A stretch of 39,447 nt of DNA from Acidobacteriota bacterium (GTDB lineage: Bacteria; Acidobacteriota; Thermoanaerobaculia; Thermoanaerobaculales; Thermoanaerobaculaceae). Position numbers and translations under genes: made by a program. The notes beneath the pieces are model-generated. The model searched no databases, had not been told where the DNA came from, and saw nothing but the letters and a program-made list of their open reading frames with translations. Each line of letters opens with the position of its first letter. Position 1 is the first letter of the stretch. Of this stretch, positions 16,358 to 24,401 are shown one piece after another. Where the stretch lies: positions 1-39,447 of the forward strand of contig JACQZW010000061.1 in assembly GCA_016213675.1 (NCBI GenBank), written 5' to 3'.

Positions 16358-17122
16358 TCATTCACGGAATGTCGGTGGGACCGGTCCCTCGGGGAATTCC
16401 CTGGGTGAGGGCGTGCCGTGCGCGAGCAGCTCCTCGTCCGCGACACGCCACGTCTCCAGCGCCTCCAGCAGAAGGTCCAAGCCCAACTCGAACTCCTTGG
16501 CGAAGTCAAAACCGGATTGCACGAACTCGGCCGCGATCTGGACGACGTAAGGATAGTCGCGCTCAGGGATCTGCCCGAGAAGGCGCTCCGTCGCTTCGAT
16601 GGCCTCCGCGGCAGAACGAGACGGAAGACTCTTCTCCTGGATACAGTAGCCGTACGCGAAGCTGTCCAGGACCGAGAAGGTCCGCATCGCCATCATTGGC
16701 GAAAAGCCGGCGCGGTGCAGGACGCCGAGCACCGAGTTGCAGTACCGGAGCGCGGCGGGACCGAGGCTCCTGCGCGATTCGAGCAGACCGACTGCCCACG
16801 GGTGGCGGGCGAAGACGTCGCGCATCGAGATGCCCCGGCGGCGCATCGACTCCTTCCACGACAGCCCCGAGGCGACGATGTCGATGTCGGCGACGATGGC
16901 GTCGACGATGCCCGACAGCACGTCGTCCTTGTTGGCCACGTGGTTGTAGAGGGACATGGCCTCCACCCCGAGCATCTGGCCGAGCCTGCGCATCGAAAGG
17001 GCGGCGATGCCCTTCCTGTCGGCGAGCGTGATTGCCGCCCGCAGGATGCGCGCACGGCTGAGGGGCGGGCTCATCTTCCTCGCGTTCTTCTTCGTCTTCT
17101 TCTTCTCGCGCGTCGCTTTCAT
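16358..17122 (-). CDS. TetR family transcriptional regulator
   Basis: The 254-residue protein has a Lys/Arg-rich N-terminus (MKATREKKKTKKNARK) and a TetR DNA-binding domain at ~20-75 (ILRAAITLADRKGIAALSMR, GVEAMSLYNHVANKDDVL). A long helical ligand-binding domain of the TetR_C type follows (FARHPWAVGLLESRRSLGP, LDSFAYGYCIQEKSLP). The stop touches the region of the oxidoreductase start, so the pair forms an operon. The palindromic, overlapping promoter region at 17159-17210 is the likely self-operator. A similar control region with the first ~13 codons recurs at 20.0 kb. Confidence 0.9.
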   Translation of the reverse strand: MKATREKKKTKKNARKMSPPLSRARILRAAITLADRKGIAALSMRRLGQMLGVEAMSLYNHVANKDDVLSGIVDAIVADIDIVASGLSWKESMRRRGISMRDVFARHPWAVGLLESRRSLGPAALRYCNSVLGVLHRAGFSPMMAMRTFSVLDSFAYGYCIQEKSLPSRSAAEAIEATERLLGQIPERDYPYVVQIAAEFVQSGFDFAKEFELGLDLLLEALETWRVADEELLAHGTPSPREFPEGPVPPTFRE

Positions 17123-17158
17123 CTGGCTTGCCTCTCGTCCGCCGGTGCGTTGGCGGAC

Positions 17159-17210
17159 TTGACGACCTTGCATCGCAAGGGGAGATTGGTCAAGATGGAC
17201 GTACGGTGTA
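17159..17210. promoter_or_regulatory. TetR operator and overlapping divergent promoters, copy A
   Basis: The palindrome CCTTGC-ATC-GCAAGG (17166-17180) lies between TTGACG (17159) and GAGATT (17182) on the plus strand, 17 bp apart. On the minus strand TTGACC (17193-17188) and CAAGGT (17170-17165), also 17 bp apart, face tetR. A second, weaker half-palindrome GTACGGTGTAA follows. A bound dimer would cover both promoters. Confidence 0.65.
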
Positions 17211-17275
17211 AGCGGACGGCGAAGCGGCGACGGCCGTCGGGGGCCGTGGGCAGCCGGAGACGGTGTCCCTGCGGG

Positions 17276-17307
17276 GTGGCCCCGGGCAGGCGACTGCCCG
17301 GGGCCAC
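17276..17307. terminator. Strong GC hairpin between tetR and the Cys-rich gene
   Basis: GTGGCCCCGGGCAG and its exact complement enclose a GCGA loop: a perfect 14-bp stem with a stable tetraloop. It lies 59 bp beyond the stop of the Cys-rich lipoprotein gene, whose transcript runs towards it. No T-run follows on either strand. Confidence 0.65.
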
Positions 17308-17365
17308 GCGGCGCCGCCCGCCGGCGGCTTCGCGCCGCCTCGCGAACCGTCCCCTCGCCGCGCCG

Positions 17366-19621
17366 TCACCGAACCAGCTGCGCCGTCAGGGTGAACGGCC
17401 CCGCGTCCTCGGCGCCGAATCCCTCGACCAGGATCGTCACGACCTGCCCCGCCTCGACCTCCAGGTCGACCTGCTCCGGACCGTACACGCTCGAACACCC
17501 GAGCTCCGCGAAGAACCCCGGCGCGCCGCAGCCGTCGAAGACCGCCAGCGTCAGATCGGCGTCACCCGGGTCGAGCTGCAGGTGCAGCGTGCCGGATGCT
17601 GGGGCGATGTAGCGGTACAGAACGTCGCGGCCCGAGCCGAACAGCGTGTTCGAGCAGCTCGCCTCGAAGACGAACGGGCCGTCGGAGTTGTCGCCTTCCG
17701 CCGGCGTCGCCGCCGTCAGCTCGGTCGCCGCCGCGCAGTACACGTCGTACTCCACCGTCCGGCAGTCGGCGCTGCAGCCGTCGCCCGAAACCGTGTTGCC
17801 GTCGTCGCACCGCTCGAGCCCCGCGATCACGCCGTCGCCGCATGCCTCGGCCGCGAACTCGACGTGCAGCGTGAAGGGGCCCTCCTCCAGCACCGTGAAC
17901 GCCGAGACCAGCACCGTCAGCTCGGCCGAGGGGTCGACGACCTGGTAGACGAGCTCGGGCGCGCCCCAGATGCCCGCGCTGTTGCCGCACGCCGACTCGC
18001 TCCCGGCCTCCGCGCACGCCGTTCGCAGCGACATGACGTGGATCGTGGGAGAGTCCACGATCAGGCGCAGGCGGCCGCGGGACGGCGGGGAGAGGCGGAA
18101 GATCTCGGCCCGTGCGATGCCTGCCTGGCAGGACGCCTGGAAGCCGTCCCACGCGTCCCGCGTGTCGCCGGCGACCGAGCCGTCGAGCGCGAGCGACGGG
18201 AGCCCGCCGCAGATGGCGTCATACTCCACCGTCCTGCAGTCGGCGCTGCAGCCGTCGTCGGAGACCGTGTTGCCGTCGTCGCAGACCTCGCCGATCTCGC
18301 CGAGGCGGCCGTCGCCGCAGACCGGGTCGGGCAGGCAGATGCCCAGGCCGCTGGTGAAGCGCAGCGCGCAGAATTCGCCGGGCTCGCACCCCAGCTCGCC
18401 CAGGCACGCCTCCTCGCAGATCAGCGGATCGTCCTCCCGGAACGCGAAGCACATGCCGCGGAACGCCGTGCCGTCCGGAGCGCAGCCCTGAGCGAGCGCG
18501 GCCTCCTCGCCGCAGGCCGCCCCGAACGGGACATCCACGCCGCTCGGCGCCGGCGCGCACTCGCCCAGCACGGTGCACTGCGCGCCGCTCTGGCAGCCCG
18601 GGTCGGCGGCGAAGAAGGCGCAGGAGCGAGTGCAGGTGAGGGTGTCCCACGAGCAGAAGTGGCCCGGCGTGCACGAGGACGACGTGTCCTCGACCGTGCA
18701 CGACTCGCCGAGGGCGCCGTCGCCGCTGCGGGTGCAGAATCCGAACCGGGGATCGACCGCGATCTGCAGGCAGACCTCGCCGTCCGCGCACCCGCCGGGC
18801 GAGGTGGGGTCGCACATTTCGTAGCACGCTCCCTCCAAGGCCCGGGAGGGGTACTGCGAGAGGCAGAGCGGGCGTTCGGCCGGACAGCCGAAGAACTCGC
18901 CGCATTCGATCTCGCCGCAGGTGTACGTGGACGGCGAGCAGACCTCGAGCAGCGGGTTGCCGCAATCCTCCGCCGACAGGCAGGCGCGGCCCGGCGTCGG
19001 CTCGGTATCGAACGACGTGTCCGGGGCGAGCAGGCAGCGCCCGCCTTCCACCAGGTGCGTCCTTCCCGCTTCGTCGATCGTCGCCTCTCGCAGCTCGACG
19101 TCCACGATGCTGCCGGCGAAGCTGAGCTCGAGCGGGTCGGTGACGCGCGTGAGGTTCAGGCGGCCGGAGACGGCGACGAAGATCGTGCCGAACGGCGACT
19201 CCCCGTCCCAATCGACGGGGAGCCAGACGCAGTGCTGGCAGGTGGCCAGGTCGTCGTTCGGCGCGACGCCGAGCTCGAAGGTCCCCGGCTCCAGCGGCGG
19301 CAGCCCCTCGGTCGTCGAATCCGAATCGTAGAGCTCGACCAGCAGCCAATCGATCGTCCCGCCGTCGATGCCCGGCGTGACGGGGTAGCGCACGCCCGTG
19401 AGCTGGCCGACGAGGTTGAGCTGCAGGTCGCGCCGGCCGAGCTCCAGCGGCGTGCAGGACGACGCGTCGCCGTCGAGGGGAGCGTCGGACGCGTCGCCGT
19501 CGCCGGACGCGTCGGGCCCGTCGTCGTAGCCCCCGCCGGCGCCGCAGGCGGCCGCCGCAACGGCGATCCCCAGAAGGAAGACGGTGCGCAATTTCGCTGA
19601 TTCGAACGGCGATCGCTTCAT
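17366..19621 (-). CDS. Cys-rich lipoprotein with two DUF4215 repeats and PPC-like domains
   Basis: The 751-residue protein starts MKRSPFESAKLRTVFLLG and has a lipobox AAAC followed by an Asp-rich linker. An N-terminal domain (~50-200) is followed by a Cys-rich region (~210-440) with many CxxxxxC pairs such as CLSAEDCGNPLLEVC. Then come two Myxococcus cysteine-rich repeats (CGDGRLGEIGEVCDDGN and CGDGVIAGLERCDDGN, each ending GCSADCRTVEYD). Each repeat is followed by a PPC-like beta domain (for example PFTLHVEF and TLTAQLV at the ends). It would be an exposed, disulfide-rich envelope protein. The start at 19621 is backed by GGAGAGG. It is flanked on both sides by copies of the TetR control region. 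Confidence 0.9.
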   Translation of the reverse strand: MKRSPFESAKLRTVFLLGIAVAAAACGAGGGYDDGPDASGDGDASDAPLDGDASSCTPLELGRRDLQLNLVGQLTGVRYPVTPGIDGGTIDWLLVELYDSDSTTEGLPPLEPGTFELGVAPNDDLATCQHCVWLPVDWDGESPFGTIFVAVSGRLNLTRVTDPLELSFAGSIVDVELREATIDEAGRTHLVEGGRCLLAPDTSFDTEPTPGRACLSAEDCGNPLLEVCSPSTYTCGEIECGEFFGCPAERPLCLSQYPSRALEGACYEMCDPTSPGGCADGEVCLQIAVDPRFGFCTRSGDGALGESCTVEDTSSSCTPGHFCSWDTLTCTRSCAFFAADPGCQSGAQCTVLGECAPAPSGVDVPFGAACGEEAALAQGCAPDGTAFRGMCFAFREDDPLICEEACLGELGCEPGEFCALRFTSGLGICLPDPVCGDGRLGEIGEVCDDGNTVSDDGCSADCRTVEYDAICGGLPSLALDGSVAGDTRDAWDGFQASCQAGIARAEIFRLSPPSRGRLRLIVDSPTIHVMSLRTACAEAGSESACGNSAGIWGAPELVYQVVDPSAELTVLVSAFTVLEEGPFTLHVEFAAEACGDGVIAGLERCDDGNTVSGDGCSADCRTVEYDVYCAAATELTAATPAEGDNSDGPFVFEASCSNTLFGSGRDVLYRYIAPASGTLHLQLDPGDADLTLAVFDGCGAPGFFAELGCSSVYGPEQVDLEVEAGQVVTILVEGFGAEDAGPFTLTAQLVR

Positions 19622-19727
19622 GGACGGACCTCTCCTCTCGAGCCCCCTGGGTTGACGAAACCGCGTTCTCGTCGCGCGCGGCACTTGCTCGCCGCCCCGC
19701 GCCTTCGGCCGAGCGGCGTTCGGCGCC

Positions 19728-20015
19728 TCATGAAAGCCCGCCTCCTCCGCCGCCGTGGCGGCCGAGCGCGTCCTCGATGGCACGTCCCATCTCGTCCGGA
19801 GTGAACGGCTTGCGCAGGATCGGGATGCCCCGCGCGCGAAGCGCGACCGTCTCCGGCCGGAGGACCACGCCGCCGAGGATCAGCACCGCGAGGCCCGGTC
19901 GGAGAGAGCCGGCCGCGTCGATGACCGGCCCGGCGTCCGGGCCGGGTACGGTCATGTCGACCAGCAGCGGGCTCTTCTTCCTCGCGTTCTTCTTCTTCTC
20001 GCGTGTCGCTTTCAT
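19728..20015 (-). CDS. Chimeric receiver-domain fragment
   Basis: The 95-residue protein begins MKATREKKKNARKK, nearly the N-terminus of the TetR protein at 16.4-17.1 kb. It then becomes the second half of a response-regulator receiver: VDMTVPGPDAG with the phosphoacceptor Asp, RPGLAVLILGG for strand 4, and ILRKPFTPDEMGRAIEDAL with the conserved Lys. The first beta-strand with its acidic pair is missing. The Ser/Thr after strand 4 is Gly. A Gly run ends the protein. It is probably non-functional as a phosphoreceiver, but it keeps a good promoter and operator. It is most likely a product of the ~190-bp control-region duplication. Confidence 0.6.
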   Translation of the reverse strand: MKATREKKKNARKKSPLLVDMTVPGPDAGPVIDAAGSLRPGLAVLILGGVVLRPETVALRARGIPILRKPFTPDEMGRAIEDALGRHGGGGGGLS

Positions 20016-20051
20016 CTGGCATGCCTCTCGTCCGCCGGTGCGTTGGCGGAC

Positions 20052-20105
20052 TTGACAACCTTACAGCGTAAGGGTAGATTGGTCAAGATGAACTTACGGT
20101 GTAAG
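20052..20105. promoter_or_regulatory. TetR-type operator and divergent promoters, copy B
   Basis: The plus-strand TTGACA (20052-20057), 17 bp and TAGATT (20075-20080) make a near-consensus promoter. On the minus strand TTGACC and TAAGGT, also 17 bp apart, face the chimeric receiver gene. Between them lies CCTTAC-AGC-GTAAGG (20059-20073), and 33 bp on CTTAC-GGT-GTAAG (20093-20105). Compared with copy A the first palindrome has changed on both arms together and stayed perfect. Confidence 0.7.
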
Positions 20106-20551
20106 AGGCGCGCGAAACGAGAACGGCTGCTGGGAGCCGTGGACAGCCGGACACGGTGTCCCTGCCCTGGTCATCGGTCACAACGCTGGCCGTCGCCATC
20201 CTCCCGTGATCGGACTGCGCGCCGCGGCGTGAGCGGCCCGCAGCTGCCCGGCGACGGCGCGCGCGGATCTCGAGGTGTGTTCCGAGCACGAGATCCGCGT
20301 TTCGCCGCGGCACGCACGCGTGGAGAATTTGGTTCCGAGCCTCACCAGATCGGTCCCTCGACGACTCGATCTCCTCGTCGAGGACGAGTTCCGCATCGAA
20401 AAGGCCGTTGGCCGCGCACACCGGAACGTGACCATCGTGGGCTCCGCCCACGGAACGAAAAGCCCCCTGGGCTGGAGTCGGTGCGGAATGCGGGCCAGCG
20501 GTTCGGCGGCTCGAATCCTGTGAAACCGGATCCGGCGGGGCCGGATAGCTG
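20106..20551. other. Gene-poor stretch after control region B
   Basis: The first ~60 bp continue the repeat shared with 17211-17270. A short plus-strand frame starting seven bases after the -10 box at 20088 is alignable in both copies (RCKR..AKR..GAV.SR.RCPC), but it differs at all codon positions. The remainder to the DUF4386 gene has no recognisable gene or RNA. Confidence 0.3.
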
Positions 20552-21289
20552 ATGGCGATGCACGAGGATCAGAACAACGAACGAAGAGCCGCGATCGTCG
20601 CGGGCATCTGCGTGCTGGCGGGCATGATAGCCGGCGTCTTCAGCGTCGTGCCGAGCGTGGACGACCCGGGGTATCTGCTGAACGTCGCGGACGCCTGGCC
20701 CGAGGTCCTGCGCGGAGCCTTCTTCCAGTTGCTGATGGCGCCCGCCTATCTGGGCTTCGCCCTGGCGTTGTATCCCGTGCTGCGACGGCACGATCCCGCG
20801 CTCGCCGTCGGCTTCATCGGGAGCCGTTTCGTTGCGGTCGCGTTCATCCTGTGCGGGGCGATCATCCTGCCTTTGTTCGTGACGTTGAGCCGCGCCTTCC
20901 TCCAGGCGGGCGCGCCGGAAGGATCGGCGTTCCAGGTGCTCGGCGAGCTCCTGCGGACCTGGCGCGATCTGGTGAACCACGTCGCGATGGTGATCGCATC
21001 GAGCCTGGGTGCGCTCCTGTTCAACCTCCTGCTCCTTCGGACGCGGCTGCTCCCGGCCTGGCTGGCCGCCTGGGGGCTGGCGGGTGCGGCGCTGGCCGTT
21101 GCGGCGAGTCTGCTGGTGCTCTTCGGTTCCGTCCCCGTCGTCTCGTCGCTCTACCTCGTGATGAACGCTCCCATGGCGGCGCAGGAGCTGGTTCTGGCCC
21201 TCCTGTTGGTGGTGAAGGGGTTCGGCCCGGCACCTCGAGGAGAACTCGTCGCCTCGAGGACCTGCCGCCCGCGCGAGTCCGTTGCATGA
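20552..21289 (+). CDS. DUF4386-like integral membrane protein
   Basis: The 245-residue protein has six or seven hydrophobic helices, beginning with AAIVAGICVLAGMIAGVFSVV. A loop with VDDPGYLLNVADAWPEVLRG follows, then AFFQLLMAPAYLGFALALYP and further paired helices. This order is typical of DUF4386 membrane proteins, whose function is unknown. The Shine-Dalgarno is weak; ATG 20558 is an alternative start. It is the first gene of a run of four same-strand genes to 23192. Confidence 0.75.
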   Translation: MAMHEDQNNERRAAIVAGICVLAGMIAGVFSVVPSVDDPGYLLNVADAWPEVLRGAFFQLLMAPAYLGFALALYPVLRRHDPALAVGFIGSRFVAVAFILCGAIILPLFVTLSRAFLQAGAPEGSAFQVLGELLRTWRDLVNHVAMVIASSLGALLFNLLLLRTRLLPAWLAAWGLAGAALAVAASLLVLFGSVPVVSSLYLVMNAPMAAQELVLALLLVVKGFGPAPRGELVASRTCRPRESVA

Positions 21290-21321
21290 CGAGTAGGGAC
21301 ACGACACCAGTGGAGCGAAAC

Positions 21322-22026
21322 ATGAAGAAGGTCTGCATCGTGGGCGCGTCGGGGAAACTCGGGCGGTACATGGTCCGGCACGCGCTGGACAAGGGCTACG
21401 AAGTCGTCGGTGTCTGCCGGAAGAAGAGCGTCGGGAAGCTGGACGCTTTCAGGGATCGCATCACGATCATCCCCGGCGCGACGAACGACCGGGAGGTCAT
21501 CCGGCAGGCCGTCGCCGACTGCGATGGAGTCCTCGTCGTGCTGGTGCCGTGGGGCATGCACGACTACGCCTCGGGAACGGCCCGCGCCGTTCTCGACTTC
21601 GCCGAGCCCGAGGCGCGGCTCGTCTTCTCGTGCGGCTGGCACATCTCGCGGGACGGACAGGACGTCTACTCCCGCGGCTTCAAAGCCATCGAGAAGGCAG
21701 CCACGTGGATCGGGCGCGCGCTCCGCGTCGTGGACATCAGGGACCAGGTGAAGGCCTGCCGGATGATCTTCGGCAGCGATACCCGGTGGACCGTGGTGCG
21801 GGGAAGCGACCTGGAGGAAGGCGAGAGCGAGGGCCTGCCTGTCTGGAGCCGGCACGTCGGGGATTCGGTTCTCGCCAGCAACAAGACTCGTCGAATCGAC
21901 TACGCGCTGTTCATGGTCGAGGCGCTCGGCAACGACGCGCTGATCCGCGAGGCGCCGGCGATCGTCGGCTGCAAGTCGCCCTCGGCGCTGGAGGCGCCGT
22001 CGGCGCTGGAACGGACGGGCACATGA
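21322..22026 (+). CDS. NmrA/SDR-like NAD(P)-binding protein
   Basis: The 234-residue protein starts MKKVCIVGASGKLGRYMVRH, with the GxxGxxG dinucleotide-binding loop of atypical short-chain dehydrogenases. It continues GATNDREVIRQAVADCDGVL and FSCGWHISRDGQDVYSRGF. No clear YxxxK catalytic pair is evident. It would act as a redox sensor, epimerase-like or reductase-like protein in the cytosol. The ATG at 21322 has GGAG six bases upstream. The stop overlaps the next start as ATGA. Confidence 0.8.
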   Translation: MKKVCIVGASGKLGRYMVRHALDKGYEVVGVCRKKSVGKLDAFRDRITIIPGATNDREVIRQAVADCDGVLVVLVPWGMHDYASGTARAVLDFAEPEARLVFSCGWHISRDGQDVYSRGFKAIEKAATWIGRALRVVDIRDQVKACRMIFGSDTRWTVVRGSDLEEGESEGLPVWSRHVGDSVLASNKTRRIDYALFMVEALGNDALIREAPAIVGCKSPSALEAPSALERTGT

Positions 22027-22760
22027 GACGGTACCGGCATCTGCTCCTTCCGCTGATGTGTGCGGCGGCGGTCGGCGCCTGCGATGGCGGCGGTAACGCA
22101 AGCGGAACTTCCGACGACGTCGACGACGCCGAACGCCCCGACGGTAGCGAGGCGTTCTTCGACAGCGAGCCGTCGGGCGATGCCCGCGACGGTGAGCCGT
22201 CCGACGACGGCGGTCGCCCCGACGGCGGCGAGGCGTTCTTCGACCCGCTGGCCCCCAGCAGCCTGGCGCAGCTCTTCGAGACGGCGTCGGCGGCGATCGC
22301 CGGCGACATCCCGCAGCACGAGCTCAGCTTCAACGCCCTCGTCGGCATTCCGCAGGGCAGCGCGCCGACCTACGAGCAGACGCCCTTCCGGTGGAACTAC
22401 ACGGTCGCGGCGACCGACATCTCCGGCGAGCCGCCCGGAGCGGTGAAGGGGGTCGAGGTCGTGTGGCCCGGGTGGACGGCGACGGTCGTCGACGCGGCGC
22501 CCATGGGGGCGTACCTTGCTCCTGCGGACATCCCCGGCACGGTCCCGCTGAGCCTCGGGCCGTTGTTCCGCGCGATCGCGGACGACGGGGTGAACCCGGA
22601 CGCCTGTCCGATCACGTCCGCGGGCACGCCGCCGGGAGGCATCCTCCTGCACGGCAATCTGTGGTGGCCGGCCGGCGCGGTCTGGTCGTGGAACATCTGG
22701 TGCGACGGCCCGCCGGACAGGCAATTCTACTTCGACACCATGGGCAATCCCACGGAGTGA
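22023..22760 (+). CDS. Lipoprotein with acidic duplicated linker
   Basis: The 245-residue protein has the signal RHLLLPLMCAAAVGAC with a GAC lipobox. Behind it lies an acidic linker with an internal duplication (RPDGSEAFFD and RPDGGEAFFD). The globular part includes VGIPQGSAPTYEQTPFRWNY and VEVVWPGWTATVVDAAP, and ends with the Trp-rich NLWWPAGAVWSWNIWC. I do not recognise the family. It is co-translated with the NmrA-like gene through an ATGA overlap and is followed six bases later by a membrane protein gene. Confidence 0.8.
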   Translation: MRRYRHLLLPLMCAAAVGACDGGGNASGTSDDVDDAERPDGSEAFFDSEPSGDARDGEPSDDGGRPDGGEAFFDPLAPSSLAQLFETASAAIAGDIPQHELSFNALVGIPQGSAPTYEQTPFRWNYTVAATDISGEPPGAVKGVEVVWPGWTATVVDAAPMGAYLAPADIPGTVPLSLGPLFRAIADDGVNPDACPITSAGTPPGGILLHGNLWWPAGAVWSWNIWCDGPPDRQFYFDTMGNPTE

Positions 22761-22766
22761 CGGAAC

Positions 22767-23192
22767 GTGGAAGGAGTCTCCCGGGACGTTGCGACCGTTC
22801 TCATGACCGTGGGCGGTGCAGTGTCGATCGGCTTCGGCATCTGGCACTTCTTCGTCCCGAGGATCTGGAATTGGTACTCCTACATCACGCCGTCGGCCGG
22901 CGAGCTTGTCCTGGCGGTCCGGGCGATCAACGTGTTCTTCTCGCTGTGCCTGGTCTTGTTCGGACTGATGAACCTTTTTCTGGCACATGGGCGCGCCGAC
23001 CCGTACTCCCAGCTGGTCGTGCTGGGTGCAACGTGCGTCCTGTGGGCGGCGAGAGTCGTGATGCAGGTCGTCTATCCGCAGGGCTCGAGGAGCGCGGCCC
23101 TTCAGTACGGCATGCTTCTGACGTTCGTGCTGGTGTTCGGGTGCCATGCCGCTCCGCTGGTGATGGTGCTGATGGGTGTGGACGGCGGCTGA
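22767..23192 (+). CDS. Small membrane protein with four helices
   Basis: The 141-residue protein has four hydrophobic segments: VLMTVGGAVSIGFGIWHFF, AINVFFSLCLVLFGLMNLF, a third around LVVLGATCVLWAARVVM and a fourth around YGMLLTFVLVFGCHAAPLV. GTG 22767 follows GGAG by nine bases; an internal ATG at codon 13 is less likely because it would cut into the first helix. It is the last gene of the run starting at 20552. No family name can be given. Confidence 0.7.
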   Translation: MEGVSRDVATVLMTVGGAVSIGFGIWHFFVPRIWNWYSYITPSAGELVLAVRAINVFFSLCLVLFGLMNLFLAHGRADPYSQLVVLGATCVLWAARVVMQVVYPQGSRSAALQYGMLLTFVLVFGCHAAPLVMVLMGVDGG

Positions 23193-23602
23193 TGCGGCTA
23201 CGGTTGCGACGAGCCCCGGGGCCGTGGGCCGCGCGAGTTGGCGCCGCTCGCGGGAATAGGACCTCCCTCGTCCCGCGCGACGCCGCAGCGACCGTCGGTG
23301 GTCAAGGAGATGCACCGGACCCAGGGGCGCGCGCTGGCGACGATGATCGTCGCCGTCTGCATGGGGGGAAGCCGCGGGCGGCGTCGAGAAGGTCAGCGAT
23401 CACTATGCGGACGAGGTTGTGGCGACGAGCAGCCGCGACGCCGAGCCCCGCAGACGACAAGCCGTGGATACCTCAACGGGACGAAGAACCTCGCACGGCA
23501 GGATGACGCGGGGCATGGCGCGCCGCTGGAATGCTTGAGAGGCACAGCGCGGGTTCTGCTCCTTGGCCATCCGCGCATCCTCGTCGTTCCGGGCCGCTCG
23601 CT
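23193..23602. other. Intergenic region with no recognised gene
   Basis: This lies between the membrane protein gene and the convergent lipoprotein gene. Short frames here are low-complexity Arg-rich translations. I see no hairpin with a T-run, tRNA or repeat. Confidence 0.4.
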
Positions 23603-24301
23603 TCAGTCGGAGCCGCAGGAGCAGTCCACCTCGATCGTGTAGCGACCGGCCGTCCCATCGTAGCCGTCCACCACGACGAAGTAGTCGGTGCCGGCCACCG
23701 CGGTGAACTCGATCAGCTCATCGTGGGTGAACGGCGTTGACGACGCCGCCGTGCAGCTTTCCGGCGCGCAGTCGGGCAGCAGGAGCAGGTCGAGATCGAC
23801 GTCGAGATTCCTCAGCCGAACCTGTACCGGACAGTCCACGGAAGTCCGGAAGGCGTAGATCACCTCTCGTCCGGTCTCTGCACGGGCCGTGCACCTGTAG
23901 CCTCGCCACCGGTCCGGACGGCCGTGGAGAGACGAGCTTCCTTCCAGGCGACTGCCGCACGGCAGCGGCAAGGCCGCCTCGCAGCCAGTCGTGGCGCCGT
24001 CGCTTGCCGCGTCGCCGACGCCGTCTCTCCGATCTCCGTCGTCGGGCACGGCGTCTTCGTACTCGTCGCCATGGCTGAGGTAGCAGCCGGGAACGGCCGA
24101 CGAGGTCAGGAGGGCGATGGCGAGTAGACGCTCACGCCAGCAAGGCCCGGGTGATCGCGGATGCCGTCGAGGAGACGGGGCCGAGATTGGGCTGCGGCGA
24201 GATCCTGCGGGCGGCGCGACGACGCCGTCACGGGGCTTGAGGCCTACGAGCGGGAGCGGGCAGCAACCCAACCTTGCTTCCGGTCGCGTCGTCGCGACCA
24301 C
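23603..24301 (-). CDS. PPC-domain lipoprotein, start uncertain
   Basis: The protein has a lipoprotein signal (LLAIALLTSSAVPGC) followed by an acidic linker (YLSHGDEYEDAVPDD). A Cys-containing beta domain follows, with FRTSVDCPVQVRLRNLDVDL and FFVVVDGYDGTAGRYTIEV-type strands, like pre-peptidase C-terminal (PPC) domains. The only in-frame ATG, at 24301, would put about 70 residues before the lipobox Cys, far too many. No ATG, GTG or TTG lies nearer. The true 5' end may have been lost, as the transposon end begins 39 bp away at 24340. It resembles the PPC-like domains of the large Cys-rich lipoprotein. Confidence 0.6.
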   Translation of the reverse strand: MVATTRPEARLGCCPLPLVGLKPRDGVVAPPAGSRRSPISAPSPRRHPRSPGPCWRERLLAIALLTSSAVPGCYLSHGDEYEDAVPDDGDRRDGVGDAASDGATTGCEAALPLPCGSRLEGSSSLHGRPDRWRGYRCTARAETGREVIYAFRTSVDCPVQVRLRNLDVDLDLLLLPDCAPESCTAASSTPFTHDELIEFTAVAGTDYFVVVDGYDGTAGRYTIEVDCSCGSD

Positions 24302-24401
24302 GGGACAGGGCCGGGTGACGACCGCAATTCCCGGATCCTCCGTGTCCCTTCGGCAAGCGTGTAGACCCGCCGCCGGCGGCCCCGCCGGGGCAGCGCGAGG
24401 C

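Noticed and set aside
16418..19600. Very long plus-strand frame across tetR and the Cys-rich gene
   Set aside because: It spans two genes on the opposite strand and a terminator hairpin, and encodes low-complexity Arg/Ala sequence.
20495..20535. Another tRNA-derived site (GGCTCGAATCC before the DUF4386 gene)
   Set aside because: The T-arm-like stretch has no matching acceptor strand and no iteron block upstream.
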